A stretch of 64,000 nucleotides of DNA from Rhizophagus clarus (Eukaryota > Glomeromycota > Glomeromycetes > Glomerales > Glomeraceae). The translations under genes were made by a program, and so were the position numbers. Location of the stretch: contig BLAL01000030.1 in assembly GCA_015698045.1 (NCBI GenBank), forward strand, positions 620,001 through 684,000, written 5' to 3'. This document shows, piece by piece, positions 47,348-59,013 of the stretch (within the stretch, counting starts at the first letter, position 1; every line of letters starts with the position of its first letter). The notes below the pieces were generated by a model. That model saw only the letters and a program-made list of their open reading frames with translations, was not told the origin of the DNA and did no database searches.

Positions 47348-49401
47348 CTAAAAAAATGAAATTATAAAAGTTCCAATTATTGAAAAGATAACAGTTGACC
47401 ATACAGAATATTTTCCCCACGTGCTAAATTCGTGAGGTTGAACTAACGGTGTATCAAATAAATGATCTTTAGCAATTTCTAAAAATTAATAATTTTTTTA
47501 AATTAGCAATATTACTTTAACAGGCACAAATAAATATAATAAAATATACCTGTGACAATCAGACCGGCAGAACTTTTACTGGCTGATAAATTTCCAACCA
47601 ACACAATATTCCAAGCTAATAAATATACAGCAAATTTTTCATCCGTTATTTCTGATATATAAGATAATAGTATAAGAGTTGCAGGTATAGAAGTCAAACA
47701 TAAGGTCAATAAGATTGATACAAATGATAACACGAAAATTGATACTAAATTTTTCACATCGGGTCTAATAATCACTCCTTCATAATTGCCCCATAAAAAA
47801 CTAGGTAATGGAGTTGAATGAAGACCTTGAATAACTCCAAAAATTCCAATCAAATAAACAATAATTCCCCAATTTATTTTATTGATAACATTTGTCGAAT
47901 TTTTTCCGTCAAAAAATAAAAATAATGATGCTAGAGTAACAGCAGTCCATCCCAAACTTTTTTCAAAAAACATTACAACATACATTCCAAACATCATTAT
48001 AATTAAAAAACATGATTTAAATAAAGCTCCATTTCCAATCAAATTTTTTGTACCACTAATAAACTGTTTTGTTTGTTTCTGTATATTTGATCCAAGTCCT
48101 TGTAATCCACGTGATTCATGTGGTGCATCCCAAGCAAATCTTGTTAAAGCTGGTTGATTCTGTCTGGGACCACAGTTAGGGGTATCTCTTCTAATTACCC
48201 AAGGGCTTGTACTATCATTATCATGATCATTATCATCCATATAAACTATTTGTTCAATTGTATAATTATTTCTTTTAGATTGGTAACGATCTGGTGATGA
48301 AGAAAATTCATTAAAATATTGTGGTTTTGAATTAAGTAAACTTTTTTTACGCGCAAGAAGACTTGAATTTTCCCCTTCATTATCTTGTGAATCATCATCA
48401 TCATCATTTTCCGTGTCACTTTCGTCTCTTTCATCACTATCGCTAACCATTCCCGCCATTATGGCATCTTCATCGGTATCATACGCGGTTTCAATCGTAC
48501 GTGAATCTGGAATTACTTGTAATGTTGTTATATTTCTAGGACTCTGATTTATCGTTGATGTTGAAGAGATAGTTGTAGCTTTTGGTGGTTTGTAAGGTTT
48601 AATGGTTTGACCAATAAATCTTCTACGATAATAAAATGTGAGAAATATCGTGTTTAATAAAAGCCCAATTATTGCAAGGGGTGTCATATGAATGAAGAAT
48701 CCAGAAAATGAAGTTTCAGGAATGCGTTCAGTTATAATCATATTTTTCACATTTCCAATCACTATGATTTGATCAAAACAAAAGTTACAGATCAAAATTA
48801 AAAAATTTAATTGAGAAATTTACAGAAATTCTTTAATTACCTGTAGCAATTGAGCCAATATTCGCAGATGTCACCTGAAAAGAAAAGATAAATAAATTTA
48901 ATATACTACATTGTATTGCAAAACTGATATTTTAGTTACCAAAGCTATCATAAAAGGTTCAATTTCAAGATGATTCTCATCACAAAGTTGAAAAACAAGA
49001 GGACTCAAGAGAGTAACAGCACCGTTATCCATAATTAAAGCAGCTAAAACGCCTGAAAGAAAAGAAACTCTTGCCAACAACCATGAAGGAGTTTGTTTAC
49101 CATAAAGTAAAGCGCGTTTTAACAACTCGGCGAGACCACTTTGTTCTAATTTTAGATGGATTATCATGAAAGCAACAACCAATAACAGAGTTTCTCCACA
49201 AATACTATTAAAAGTTTCTTCTGGAGTAATTATATTGAAAAATACCATTAAACTACAACCTAATATCGCGATAGTACTATGACCAACTTTTATAACCGAC
49301 CAACGTTTTATCAATAAGAGCCATGTTATTATAAATATAATTATGGCTATATAAGTTTTCTTGTCTCTCCAGTCATAGTAAGATTCGTTAAGTCTTAACA
49401 T
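47348..49401 (-). CDS. ArsB/NhaD (citrate transporter-like) superfamily membrane transporter
   Basis: Four exons in transcript order: 49401-48940, 48874-48841, 48761-47550, 47478-47348; 612 residues. About eleven to twelve hydrophobic segments are visible. The first half has LAALIMDNGAVTLLSPLVF; TSANIGSIATVIGNVKN spans the tiny 34-nt exon 2 and corresponds to the conserved SN.GG..TPIGNP-type hairpin of the ion-transporter superfamily. The second half repeats the pattern, with GNLSASKSSAGLIVT near the end. Between the halves lies a roughly 180-residue cytosolic loop with a Ser/Asp/Glu cluster (SDERDESDTENDDDDDSQD). Family members move arsenite, citrate or other anions, or exchange Na+/H+. The substrate is unknown. 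Confidence 0.8.
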
Positions 49402-49788
49402 TTTTTTTTTTTTTTTTTTGTGAAAAGAAATTTTTTTTTTTTATACAAATTATCAAAAATTATTTTAAATATTTATTTATAATTGAGATCATGCGGTTAA
49501 TTGGCTGAACTCTTTTCCATTTTTATATTCAAAAAGAAAAAAAAAATCACAAATTCATTGATGTAATTTGCCATTAGGTGGAGTTTATTTTTATGGCTTT
49601 TATAAAGATTATGTCATTGATCATCCAAAATAGCTCTTTATCGATAGAAAACTTGATCCGAATAGTCTCAGTATGTTATATATAACTCATCAGAATTCCT
49701 ACAGTTTATGCACTTAACCTTTTCATATAGAAAAAAAAAAATTTTTTTTTTTTTCTCTTCTTTTTCATTTTCGTGATATAAATAAGTC
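49402..49788. other. Divergent intergenic (possible shared promoter)
   Basis: 387 nt between the divergent transporter and SPX genes, with T-runs close to both starts (about 49402-49418 and 49742-49755). A shared promoter is possible but not shown. Confidence 0.4.
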
Positions 49789-50671
49789 ATGAAATTTGGA
49801 AAATATCTATTAGATAATCAAGTTCCAGAATGGTCTCGACAGGTATCTGTCTATTCATTAGTATAGTATAATTTCCTCGGTTAAGAACGTCTAAGCTAAA
49901 TGAACGTTTAAAACGTGAAAAAAAAAAAATATATAAATTTGTTTTTTATTTTCTTGTGTTGCAAATAAATAGTATATTGATTATAAAAAATTGAAAAACC
50001 GTTTGAGACCACTTATCAGGTTTGTTATTTATGATACACAAGAAAGGCAATACATATTCAAATGTGTTTTAAATTTTTTTTTTTTAAATAAAACAGTCAA
50101 TATCGAGAGTATTCATTAATTACAACAGCAGCTGAAAAATCATTTTTTGAAACTTTAAAGGATGAAGTAGATAAAGTTGAACTTTTCTACTTGGAATTAC
50201 TTGATGACCTTAGAACTGATTTTCAAAGCTTAATTTTACAGTCGTATCGTTTAGTAAGTAATATGGAAAAAATAAGCAACTTTTTGGAAAATTAATAATT
50301 AAGATCAACACTTTTTTTTTTTTGATCAACAGCAACATCATCCATCCGCAGCGCCAACGTTTCATGATTTAAATCAAAAGTTACACGTACTTATTAAAAA
50401 TCTAGAATTAGTTAAAACTAACTTTATTCCATTAAATAAAGTGGCCATTAAAAAAGTTTGTAAAAAACATGCGAAATATGCTGGCGGAAGTGGAAGTTCC
50501 GTCGAAGTTGAAAATTATCGTATTACTATTACAAAAACCATACAAGAAGAGCGAGCTTGGTGGAAAAAAGGAAAAAATATTGTTTCTGAATTATTAAAAG
50601 AGGCAAAGGTAAATTACCTTATAAGGAAATTATTTATTAATTTATTTTTTCGAGAAAGAATAATTTGGATC

Positions 50672-50708
<37 letters not shown>

Positions 50709-50766
50709 CTTTCAATGGGAATTATGTAAAATGACTATCAAACATTATCATGATATGATTCCGTAA
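49789..50766 (+). CDS. Stand-alone SPX-domain protein
   Basis: Five exons: 49789-49842, 49973-50019, 50097-50253, 50333-50608, 50707-50766; 197 residues. It opens with the SPX N-terminal signature MKFGKYLLDNQVPEWSRQ followed by YIDYKKLKNRLRPLI. Further SPX elements are the FFETLKDEVDKVELFYLEL helix and the basic NKVAIKKVCKKHAKYAG helix, whose lysines form the inositol-pyrophosphate pocket in known SPX domains. After the domain only about 50 residues remain, with no VTC, EXS, transporter or GDPD module. Such short SPX proteins act as phosphate-status sensors in other organisms. That role here, notable in a probable mycorrhizal fungus, is inferred. Confidence 0.8.
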
Positions 50767-51825
50767 TGTGAGTTAAGAACGATTCTTTTTTTTTATGAAA
50801 TAAGTATGAATGTACGAATAATATTTGAATAAAGTGTGCATATGGTTGAATATTGTGTTTCTTTTTCGAAAAAGTATTAAATTAAAAAATTGAAGTACCT
50901 CGTGATAAAGATGTATCATACTTTTGATTTCACAATAGTTTATGGCGTAATTTGATTTACCCATCATATGCATTAAATCTTCCTATAATGATAAACTTTA
51001 ATCAACTGATTATTTCTACTTTTTTATTTGGAAAAACAATTTTTTCTGATAATGTGAATTATTTTAATGTACTTTATATTACATGAATGTGGGAATATGC
51101 AATGCGTGCACAATGCTATTGCATATTTTAATCTAGGGTACCACATATCAACTTCATGGAGCCTCTCCGCCGAAGCAGGCACGCGCATGGCACATAAACT
51201 ATAGGAACGACAAGGGGCAGATAAATGCAGGGTAAGGTATGGGAAGGGTATGGGTATGGGAAGGGCAGGGGGGCCGAGGGAAGGTAGAATAACTATATTA
51301 GAAGTTAAAAGTGAACTTTCTTGTAATTTAACCAAAAAACTACAGTAACATAACACAAAATGGCGTAATTTTGTTCTTTTATTGAACAGCAAAAAACGCC
51401 ATTAAGATAATACGTTATTTAAAACAATTGGAAAAATAAGTTTTCCATTGATAATATGCTTATTAATAATTTTTTGTGTACATTTTTTGAAATACCCGCG
51501 TATCCAAAATTTTTGAAAAAAAAAAAAAAAAATGGGCGGGCGTAGTATTTATTTACAACCAAGAAAAAAAAAAAAATTATATCCAATAATTTATACTTCT
51601 ATTACTCTAACGCGTATAATTATAACATGATGAGTCATTAGTATTTCATATACTTAATAAGTTTATCCGTTTAATAAGAAATTATAACTTATAGAAAGTT
51701 TATTAAAAGTTTATACATCATTAGAAAATTTTTTTTATCTTAACTCATAAATATGATTAAAGTCTTTAGTGATATCTCTACTCTTTCTTGCTTGCAACTT
51801 TCTTGTATTTTCGATATTAACAATC
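50767..51825. other. Intergenic with a GC-rich island
   Basis: AT-rich except 51140-51290, a markedly GC-rich stretch with GGGTATGGG/GGGAAGGG words. No ORF with coding character, tRNA or known RNA was recognised. Poly-A tracts flank it at 51520-51533 and 51565-51577. Confidence 0.45.
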
Positions 51826-52724
51826 ATGTTATTATATGATAATAATACGGAAATTATCGATCTTACTACAATGGACATAGATTCTGATCATGTTGATAGT
51901 CCTTCTCAAAGTCCTTATCCTGAACTTATATCTTCGCCTAATTCTATATATATTTATCCTATCCATTCGTATGCTTCTCAAAGACTTAATTCTAATCCCT
52001 TACCCAATCCTTCACCAGAACCATCAAAACAATCTAACCGTAAATATAAACGTAAATCTATACAAAAGAAATTCCGAATGAAAAATGATAATAGCTTAAA
52101 AGATTTCATTGTGGATGATGATGAAATTGAGGAGGAGGTTGCTAAAGGATCTGCGATTTCGGTTAAAAAATATGTTGAATTAATATTAGATCATAAATAT
52201 GATGATGCAAGTTGTTTGTTAATAACTTTTTTCTTTAATAAAATATATATAAATATCTGATATGTATTCTTTGTCTTTTAGGGACAATTACTCTATTTGG
52301 TTAAGTGGGATGATTCGAAATTTGCCAATAGTTGGGAAAATGCGCAAACTATGTAAGTTAACTGGTTTTAAGTGTTACAATCCTTTTCAGTTTGGTTTAA
52401 TTATATCGCGAAAATTTTTTAGAAATGATACCGTAATGTTAACAACTTATTGGGAAGAGCGGAGAAAGAAAAAAAGACCAATTGGTCATCCATCAACACA
52501 ACCCAAAAGACGTTGTTATAATAGCGAAGATGAAATTAACGATGACGAAAATGACAGTGGTGATGATAGTGATAATTACGAACTGATTAATAAATATCCT
52601 AATGCCGTCGCTTATACCGATCCCCGTGTTTTGATTGATTGGAATGAAGAAATTGATGAAATTGAATCAATTCAACACACAGATTCAGGTCAATTAATTG
52701 CTTACGTGTTATGGTAATTACAAT

Positions 52725-52764
<40 letters not shown>

Positions 52765-53017
52765 AGTAAGGAATTATTTTAACATGATAGATTTATACTT
52801 TTCTTTTGTAGGAAATCTGGGTTAAGAAGTATGCATTTGTTGGACGAATTACACGAGAAGGCTCCAAAAAAGGTTTATATAAACAAATAGGAATTATTAT
52901 TATCTTTCTAAAAAAAAATAATTTTTATTTTAAATTCTCTTTTTTATTTAGATGTGCAGATGGTATTCCACTCATCTTAGATTTTTAGATAATAAAAGTT
53001 TGCAATATTGGTATTAG
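51826..53017 (+). CDS. HP1-like protein with chromodomain and chromoshadow domain
   Basis: Five exons: 51826-52206, 52282-52352, 52423-52713, 52812-52872, 52952-53017; 289 residues. After an acidic, Ser/Pro-rich N-terminus and a basic stretch comes a chromodomain: YVELILDHKYDD joined to GQLLYLVKWDDSKFANSWEN, then TYWEERRKKK. An acidic hinge follows (NDDENDSGDDSDN). The C-terminus fits a chromoshadow domain: AYVLWKSGLRSMHLLDELHE, then KKMCRWYSTHLRFL. The first intron uses a GC donor (GCAAGT at 52207); no GT donor restores the chromodomain frame. The start could also be the later ATG at 51871. HP1/Swi6 proteins bind H3K9-methylated chromatin. One aromatic-cage position and exact specificity need structure-based checking. 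Confidence 0.8.
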
Positions 53018-55132
53018 TATTATCATTTATAAGAGAAAATTAATATTCTCTAAATATTCATTTGCATAATCAGCTATTAAAATTTTGTACTTATAGTAGT
53101 TTTCATATCACTTAATTAGTGCAAAAGATTTCTTTGTCAACGATTTTTTGATAAAACTTTCTAACAAATATTCAAATTATCAAGGTATTGATCAATTAAT
53201 ATTGTAATTTTTTTATTTAATATAAGGAAGAAATACTGAAAGAATTATAATCTGATTTGGATTTTTTTTTGTTTCTTTTTCTAATATCTTGAAAAAGGAG
53301 ATAAAAAAATAATATACTTATAAAATATTTACAGTACAATATAATTTGTATATAATTTATATTATACATTTTTTTAATATTTTAAAATATTAAATAAATA
53401 TTATAATACTAATTTAAATTATCCAAAAAAAAATTTTTTTTTATTTTAAATATTAAAATATTGTATTTTTTAATATTAAATAAAATATGCAATTAAATTA
53501 ACTATTATTATAATAAATTATTAATAAATAATAAAATTTCTTTTTAAATAAAAGTTTAAAAAGTTTAGTAAATATTAATAATTATAAATAACAAATAATA
53601 AATATATTAAATATATTATTTATTACAGTTAAACTCCCAATATAATAATATGTTAAAATTCATGAAATTTTGGAAAAAAAATATTATTATATCAAAATTA
53701 TACCAATATTTATATACTCTCATATATGGTAGAAAAATAAAATTTTATAATTAATTAAATTTTTAATATATATCAGTATATCAGATATTGGTATAGATTT
53801 ATTTTCAATTATTATTTTATTTAAAAGTTTTTTTTAATAGTTTTTATATATATAATATTTTTATTAATATATTTAAGTTTTTTATTAAAATCAATATATT
53901 TAAATAAATAATCAAATATTTTAAAATAATTCTATTATATAAATAATACAAATTAAATATTAAGAAAAAGAATCAAATTGAAAATTTTTTAAAAAAAAGT
54001 TTTTAAATAAAATAGATTTAAATTTATAATTATATATTTTTTCTAAAAAAATTTCTGAAATTTTTGGAATTTTCATGCAACTTAAAAGTAAATAATTTTA
54101 CTTTTGAGAATTACCTTTTTAGAATTTAACTGTATGATATATTTATTTATGCATTAAACATCTATTAATTTATTTATATTATTATCATCTCTTTCTTAAA
54201 AAAATAATTTTATAATATATTAATTAATTTTAAGGATTTATTTATCAATATATCAAAAAAACATGATATAAAAAATAAATCTTTAGGTTGTTTTTTATCA
54301 TATTAGATATCATAAAAGTTTTAATTTATTCTAATTTTTAAATAATAATTAAAATTCTAATATAATATATATATATATATATATTAAATAAAAAAAAAGC
54401 ATATTAAAATACTAATAAATTGTATAAAATAAAAATTAGAATAATAATAATATAGCATTTTATATTTAAATATAAAACTAAATAAAAATAAATATTTTAA
54501 TTTTTTTTTATTTTTAAACTTTTTAAGCATATAATATGCCACATAGTTTTTTTTACTATTTATTTTATTTATTGATTGTTTATTTAGTCTATATACAAGC
54601 TACAGTTAAAATCCAAAAAGAATAATTCTTAAAAATAAAATTAAAATTACTTACTTTCAGATTGCATAAAATTCCAAAAATTTCAGAAATTTTTTTAGGA
54701 AAAATATATGATTATCTTAAATTTGATCATTTGATTTAGAACATTTGTTATTTAAAAAAAATTTTTTTTGATCTCTTTTCCTAGCATTTGCCTCATATAA
54801 TAGATTAATTTAATTTAAACTACTATTTAATTGTTATTATTTAATTTGTTTTATAATTAGTAAACTAGTTTTATTTTTATTTTATATTTTAAAGCTTTTA
54901 TTTTTATATTATTTTTATTTTTTAATTTTATTTATTTTTATTTTTATTTTTTAAAATGAATTAATTAAAATGATTATTTTAATAATTTTAATAGTTGTAT
55001 TTGATTATTTTTTATATTTATTGTATAATAATTTGGTATTACAACCATCAATTAATCATAATTAATAATATAATCTATATTTAAATTACTGTTACAAATA
55101 AATTAAAATATTCATGCTGATAATAAATAATT
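53018..55132. repeat. AT-only block with a long imperfect inverted repeat
   Basis: About 2.1 kb of nearly pure A/T. The arm at about 54010-54134 (ending AGAATTTAACTGTA) is the imperfect reverse complement of 54601-54727 (starting TACAGTTAAAATCC), roughly 125 nt each side of a 466-nt centre. A further TACAGTTAAACTCCCAATAT end lies at about 53627, sharing its core with the MITE end at 13248. The TACAGTTAA ends point inward, as for two elements in head-to-head arrangement. No gene. Confidence 0.65.
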
Positions 55133-56096
55133 TTACATATACATCCAATCTGGATCTTCCTCTTCAGAATCTTCAATTATTTGTTTTTCCTTTTGTTTTT
55201 TCTTCCATTCTGGATCATCCGATTCCACTTCATATCTACAATTTGGACACGTATTGTGCTAAAAGAATTAACAAAAAAAATTTTTTTTTTAAATACATTA
55301 TTTTATTATATATTATATTGCAATAAAGGATATACTTACTAGTTCTAACCATGGTAAAATACAATCTTTATCAAACATATGGTTACAAGGTAATTTTGTT
55401 ATATTACCTTTTTCTTTTGCAGAGAAATTTTCCGCACATATAATACAAGTATCATCTGCATATACAAAGCTTTAGAAAAATCCAAGAATGACTTGTAGAT
55501 AAAGTATATTTTTAGATAATCTTACTTGAATTGATTTCCGATTTGGATACTTTTGGTAAATTTTTTATAAAATTCTTGCTAGCTGGCGGTGGCCCTTTTG
55601 CACTTTATATACAATAACTTGTCAATGTTAATTTACAATTAAGAGAAGTAGTGAATTTATTAAATACCTTGCGTTAGCTTCTTCTAATAACTGAGTAACT
55701 AAATTATCCAAAAATTGTTGATGACTACTATTATTATCAGGTATTTGATCTCTTAACATGTTGAACGAACTAGAGTATTAAAATGAAAAAAAATTTTTTA
55801 TGTTAAATAAGTTCTAAAAAAATTTTTTTTTTTCTTTTTAAAAGAAAGAAATTTACTTTGCTAAATGAAAAAATTGCTCCGTAATAGCTTCGCCGGTGCC
55901 AATTCCTGATGATGATGATGATGAAGCTCCAAAAAAATGAGATACATCTGGATTATGATTCGAAGATTTTTTTTTTATTGTCGATGGATCTGGTAATCCT
56001 TTTTCGTCTGTATAAAAATGTTAAAAAAGTGAGATTATAATGTAATAGAAAGGTGAATTTATCGAGAAAAGGTCGATTACCAAAATACGATGCCAT
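55133..56096 (-). CDS. RING-type E3 ubiquitin ligase (RNF126-like)
   Basis: Six exons in transcript order: 56096-56081, 56007-55857, 55769-55668, 55602-55526, 55455-55340, 55258-55133; 195 residues. The C-terminal RING has CIICAENF, then LPCNHMFDKDCILPWLELHN and TCPNC. It is the RING-H2 pattern except that Asp replaces the usual second His (CNHMFDKDC). That variant recurs, from memory, in fungal RNF126/115-like ligases, so it need not be inactive. The N-terminal half is Ser-rich with a helical segment (FLDNLVTQLLEEANA). The tail is acidic (EDSEEEDPDWMYM). Transcription is divergent from the membrane-protein gene at 56713. The substrate is unknown. Confidence 0.85.
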
Positions 56097-56712
56097 ATTT
56101 TGTTCGTTTTTAAAAAAGAGAACTAAATAATGAAAATTTCAGATTGTCAAATTTATAATTTTTGTCATGTGACTCGCGATGTGCAAATCTGAAAACGTAA
56201 TGCAAATTACGTAATTTATTCGTATGTTGATTGCGTATAACTTGTAACCGGAAGAAAAGTTTCCTGGAAAATTTATAAATTTAACTAAAATATTATTCCT
56301 AATTTTCGTTTGAATATTATTAATCATAAGAAAAATTTATACAGTATGTTAAATATAATTGCGTAATCCATATTCGTCATTATCTGATTGCGATACAAGC
56401 AAATCTGATGATAAACTTGATAATATTCTGATAAGTCACGACATAAAAGAATTATTTAAATTACAAACTAAGAAACTCAATTAAATGACAGAAGGCTTTG
56501 AAGGCTTTTAAATTTAATGATTAATGATGAATATAAGTCTAATGATGAAAATGATTTTGAGAAATTAGTTAATTTAATTCCTTATAATATGATAGTGATC
56601 AAATTGTGTAAAAAGTAAATCAAAGACTATAATTTAATTAATAAAGGGTCATTCCTTGCGCTATTTTTTTTTTTTTTTCCTCATTTTTCATTTCAACTTT
56701 TTCTTTCAATAA
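56097..56712. other. Divergent intergenic region
   Basis: 616 nt between divergent genes, with a T-run at 56665-56678 before the plus-strand start. No gene or RNA seen. Confidence 0.4.
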
Positions 56713-57330
56713 ATGGAACAATTAAAACAAAGAGGAGAAGGGAGTAATAATAACGTGCAACGAACGATCAGAAATCCAATTACACAGCTACTTAATTCTG
56801 TTGGATACATGGTTTACGTCCGCATGCCAACATTGATACAACTTATATTGAATCGAGCTTATAAAATTGCCATAGGATATAAATTTCTTGTCGATTTCTC
56901 TACAGTATTTTCATTATTATTTGCCATACCACTTACTATTTTTCTTACATGGTCAATTGGATCTTTAGTTATTACAATGATCTTATGTAAGTTTAGAACT
57001 AACTTTTTTTGTCAGTTTTTTTTTTGTAACTTAATATCCAAGCTAAAATCGGTTTGACATAATTTTTATATAGGGGCAGTTGCTTACGCTGCTATTAATG
57101 GATTATCTATCAGCATAGGTCTATTGTGTATCTCACCCGTGTTCATGACGTTATTATTTATAACCTTCTGTATTACCTTAGTTATAACAATTATTAGATT
57201 GATTAGTTATGGAGGTTCTTTTGTACGTAAACATATTTCAACATTTCTTTGGAATCGAATGGACTCGGATTTTTCTGATGAGAATAGACTACGATCAACT
57301 CGTAATGTTAGATTTTACGATGAGGAATAG
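56713..57330 (+). CDS. Multi-pass membrane protein, possibly promethin/LDAF1-like
   Basis: Exons 56713-56986 and 57074-57330; 176 residues. A polar N-terminus of about 50 residues precedes three to four closely packed hydrophobic segments (LVDFSTVFSLLFAIPLTIFL, GSLVITMILW, AINGLSISIGLLCISPVF, MTLLFITFCITLVITIIRLI) and a basic-acidic tail. The short loops suggest membrane hairpins, as in seipin partners of the promethin/LDAF1 group that act at lipid-droplet assembly sites. No diagnostic motif is certain, so the family is tentative and a generic ER membrane protein is equally possible. Confidence 0.6.
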
Positions 57331-57916
57331 AAGAACACCATCTATTTAATGTGTACGTTTTTTAAGAATCTTATTTACAAGGAGAGGTTATTAAGATTAA
57401 ATAGTTTAAATGTTCCTAATGTATTATTTGATGATGAAAGTTTTTAAATATCTTTGTTTTATTATGATAATATTTTCGTTTTATTTGCTTCAATATACAG
57501 CTTTTAAGTATAGTAAATAAAAAAAAAGATTATGTAATAACGGATAATCGTAAAAAAAATTATCTCGGCGCAGCGAAAATAATTCAATTTCTTGATCTAT
57601 AAATTTAAATATCATTATCAAAAAGTCTGTACATATCCAGTAATTGCACAACCGTTATACGGTTAAATTAAGCAAGCAAAAAGAGCCAATAAAGCCAATA
57701 ACTGAGTTGACATAAATTACAGGCTACGCTACAATTAAATTACTATAATAGGTACTTAATGATCGTGCATTGTTCTCCGAATTTGTCAATATTCCACTCA
57801 ATTATCATATAACTTTCTTTATTTAAAAAGTTACGTACTAATCGATTTTTTTTTCTTTCTTATTTGAGTTATTTGGATTTTAATAGATAAAATCTTTCGT
57901 TAAAGAATAAAAAAGT
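57331..57916. other. Intergenic spacer, no gene
   Basis: AT-rich spacer between two plus-strand genes; nothing recognised beyond short homopolymers. Confidence 0.4.
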
Positions 57917-59013
57917 ATGACTGGGCCATATAGAAGTCGCAAGGATAGATTTAACCGGTAAACAATATCAACAAGAAAATATTATTTAATAAACGCGTTG
58001 GATAATATTATTCTTGTTGGTTTTCGAATATTCTATTAAATACATTTTATTTTGTTAGGGATGGTAAACGTCCTATATTCATTCGTGATGAAAAAATTGA
58101 AAATGGTGTTTACTTCTATTTAGTAGAATGTAGAAGCAAGTATTATTCATTCAATACGTTCTTGTCTAAAATAGTCTATAATAAATTAAAATTAATTGAT
58201 TTTTTGTCAGATCCAAATGTAGCATGGCATTGGAGGCCAAGAAATAAAATTTGGGGATGGCGTCGTTTATACGATGAGTTTCTTTTTTCAAAAAGACAAA
58301 GACAGGGACGGCAAATTCACACGAATAATAACAATAGTATTGATGTAATAAAATCATCACCTCCAAGAATACGTGATGATTTCCAAAATCACGTATGTTT
58401 TAACAAATTCTCAGTAATATTTTTACAAACTATATATATATATATTTTTTCTTCTTTTCAGGTGGGATTATCATGTTTTGATGATGAGAAAAATTATTAC
58501 GAGGATCACAATAAATTTCCTCCTAAACGTCATGATGACTACCATCATTATCATAATGATTATGATTGTATTTATCAAGAAGATCCAAAATGCTATAGTA
58601 GAAGATCATCATCATCTTCACATAAAAGCGAACATCAATTTCATTCTCGTGCTTGGGGTACATCAGAATATGAAGAACCTAGTCTTACAATTACGAGAGT
58701 TAGAAAACAATATTCTTCTAATAATTCTTCGCATAATTCTTCTTTATCGTCACAACTTTCGCATAATTTGGAAATTAACGAAAATATTAATCAATATTAT
58801 TCTCCATGGGAAAATAAACACGAGTTTGAAATTGCTTTAAATAAACTTGATCGATATTATCAGGTAAAATATAAATTTCTTGTATTATATCATACCATAT
58901 TATATCATATTATTTATTTATTTATTTTATCAAAATCTAAATTACGGTTACATCCTTTTTTTTGATAAAAGGATTTATTTTATTTAAAACATCATGATAA
59001 TCCTATTATCTAG
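57917..59013 (+). CDS. Hypothetical His/Ser-rich protein
   Basis: Four exons: 57917-57957, 58059-58392, 58462-58863, 58972-59013, all in phase; 272 residues. The N-terminal 110 residues look folded and rich in Trp, Tyr and Arg (GVYFYLVECRSKYYSF, NVAWHWRPRNKIWGWRRLYD). The second half is disordered, with a His/Asp/Tyr cluster (RHDDYHHYHNDYDCIYQEDP) and Ser repeats. The last exon is weaker: its acceptor is AAAAG and it encodes only 13 residues. Without it, translation stops in the following intron at 58963-58965. No family recognised. Confidence 0.55.

Noticed and set aside
51130..51300. tRNA gene in the GC-rich island
   Set aside because: No cloverleaf arms or A/B box pair could be arranged.
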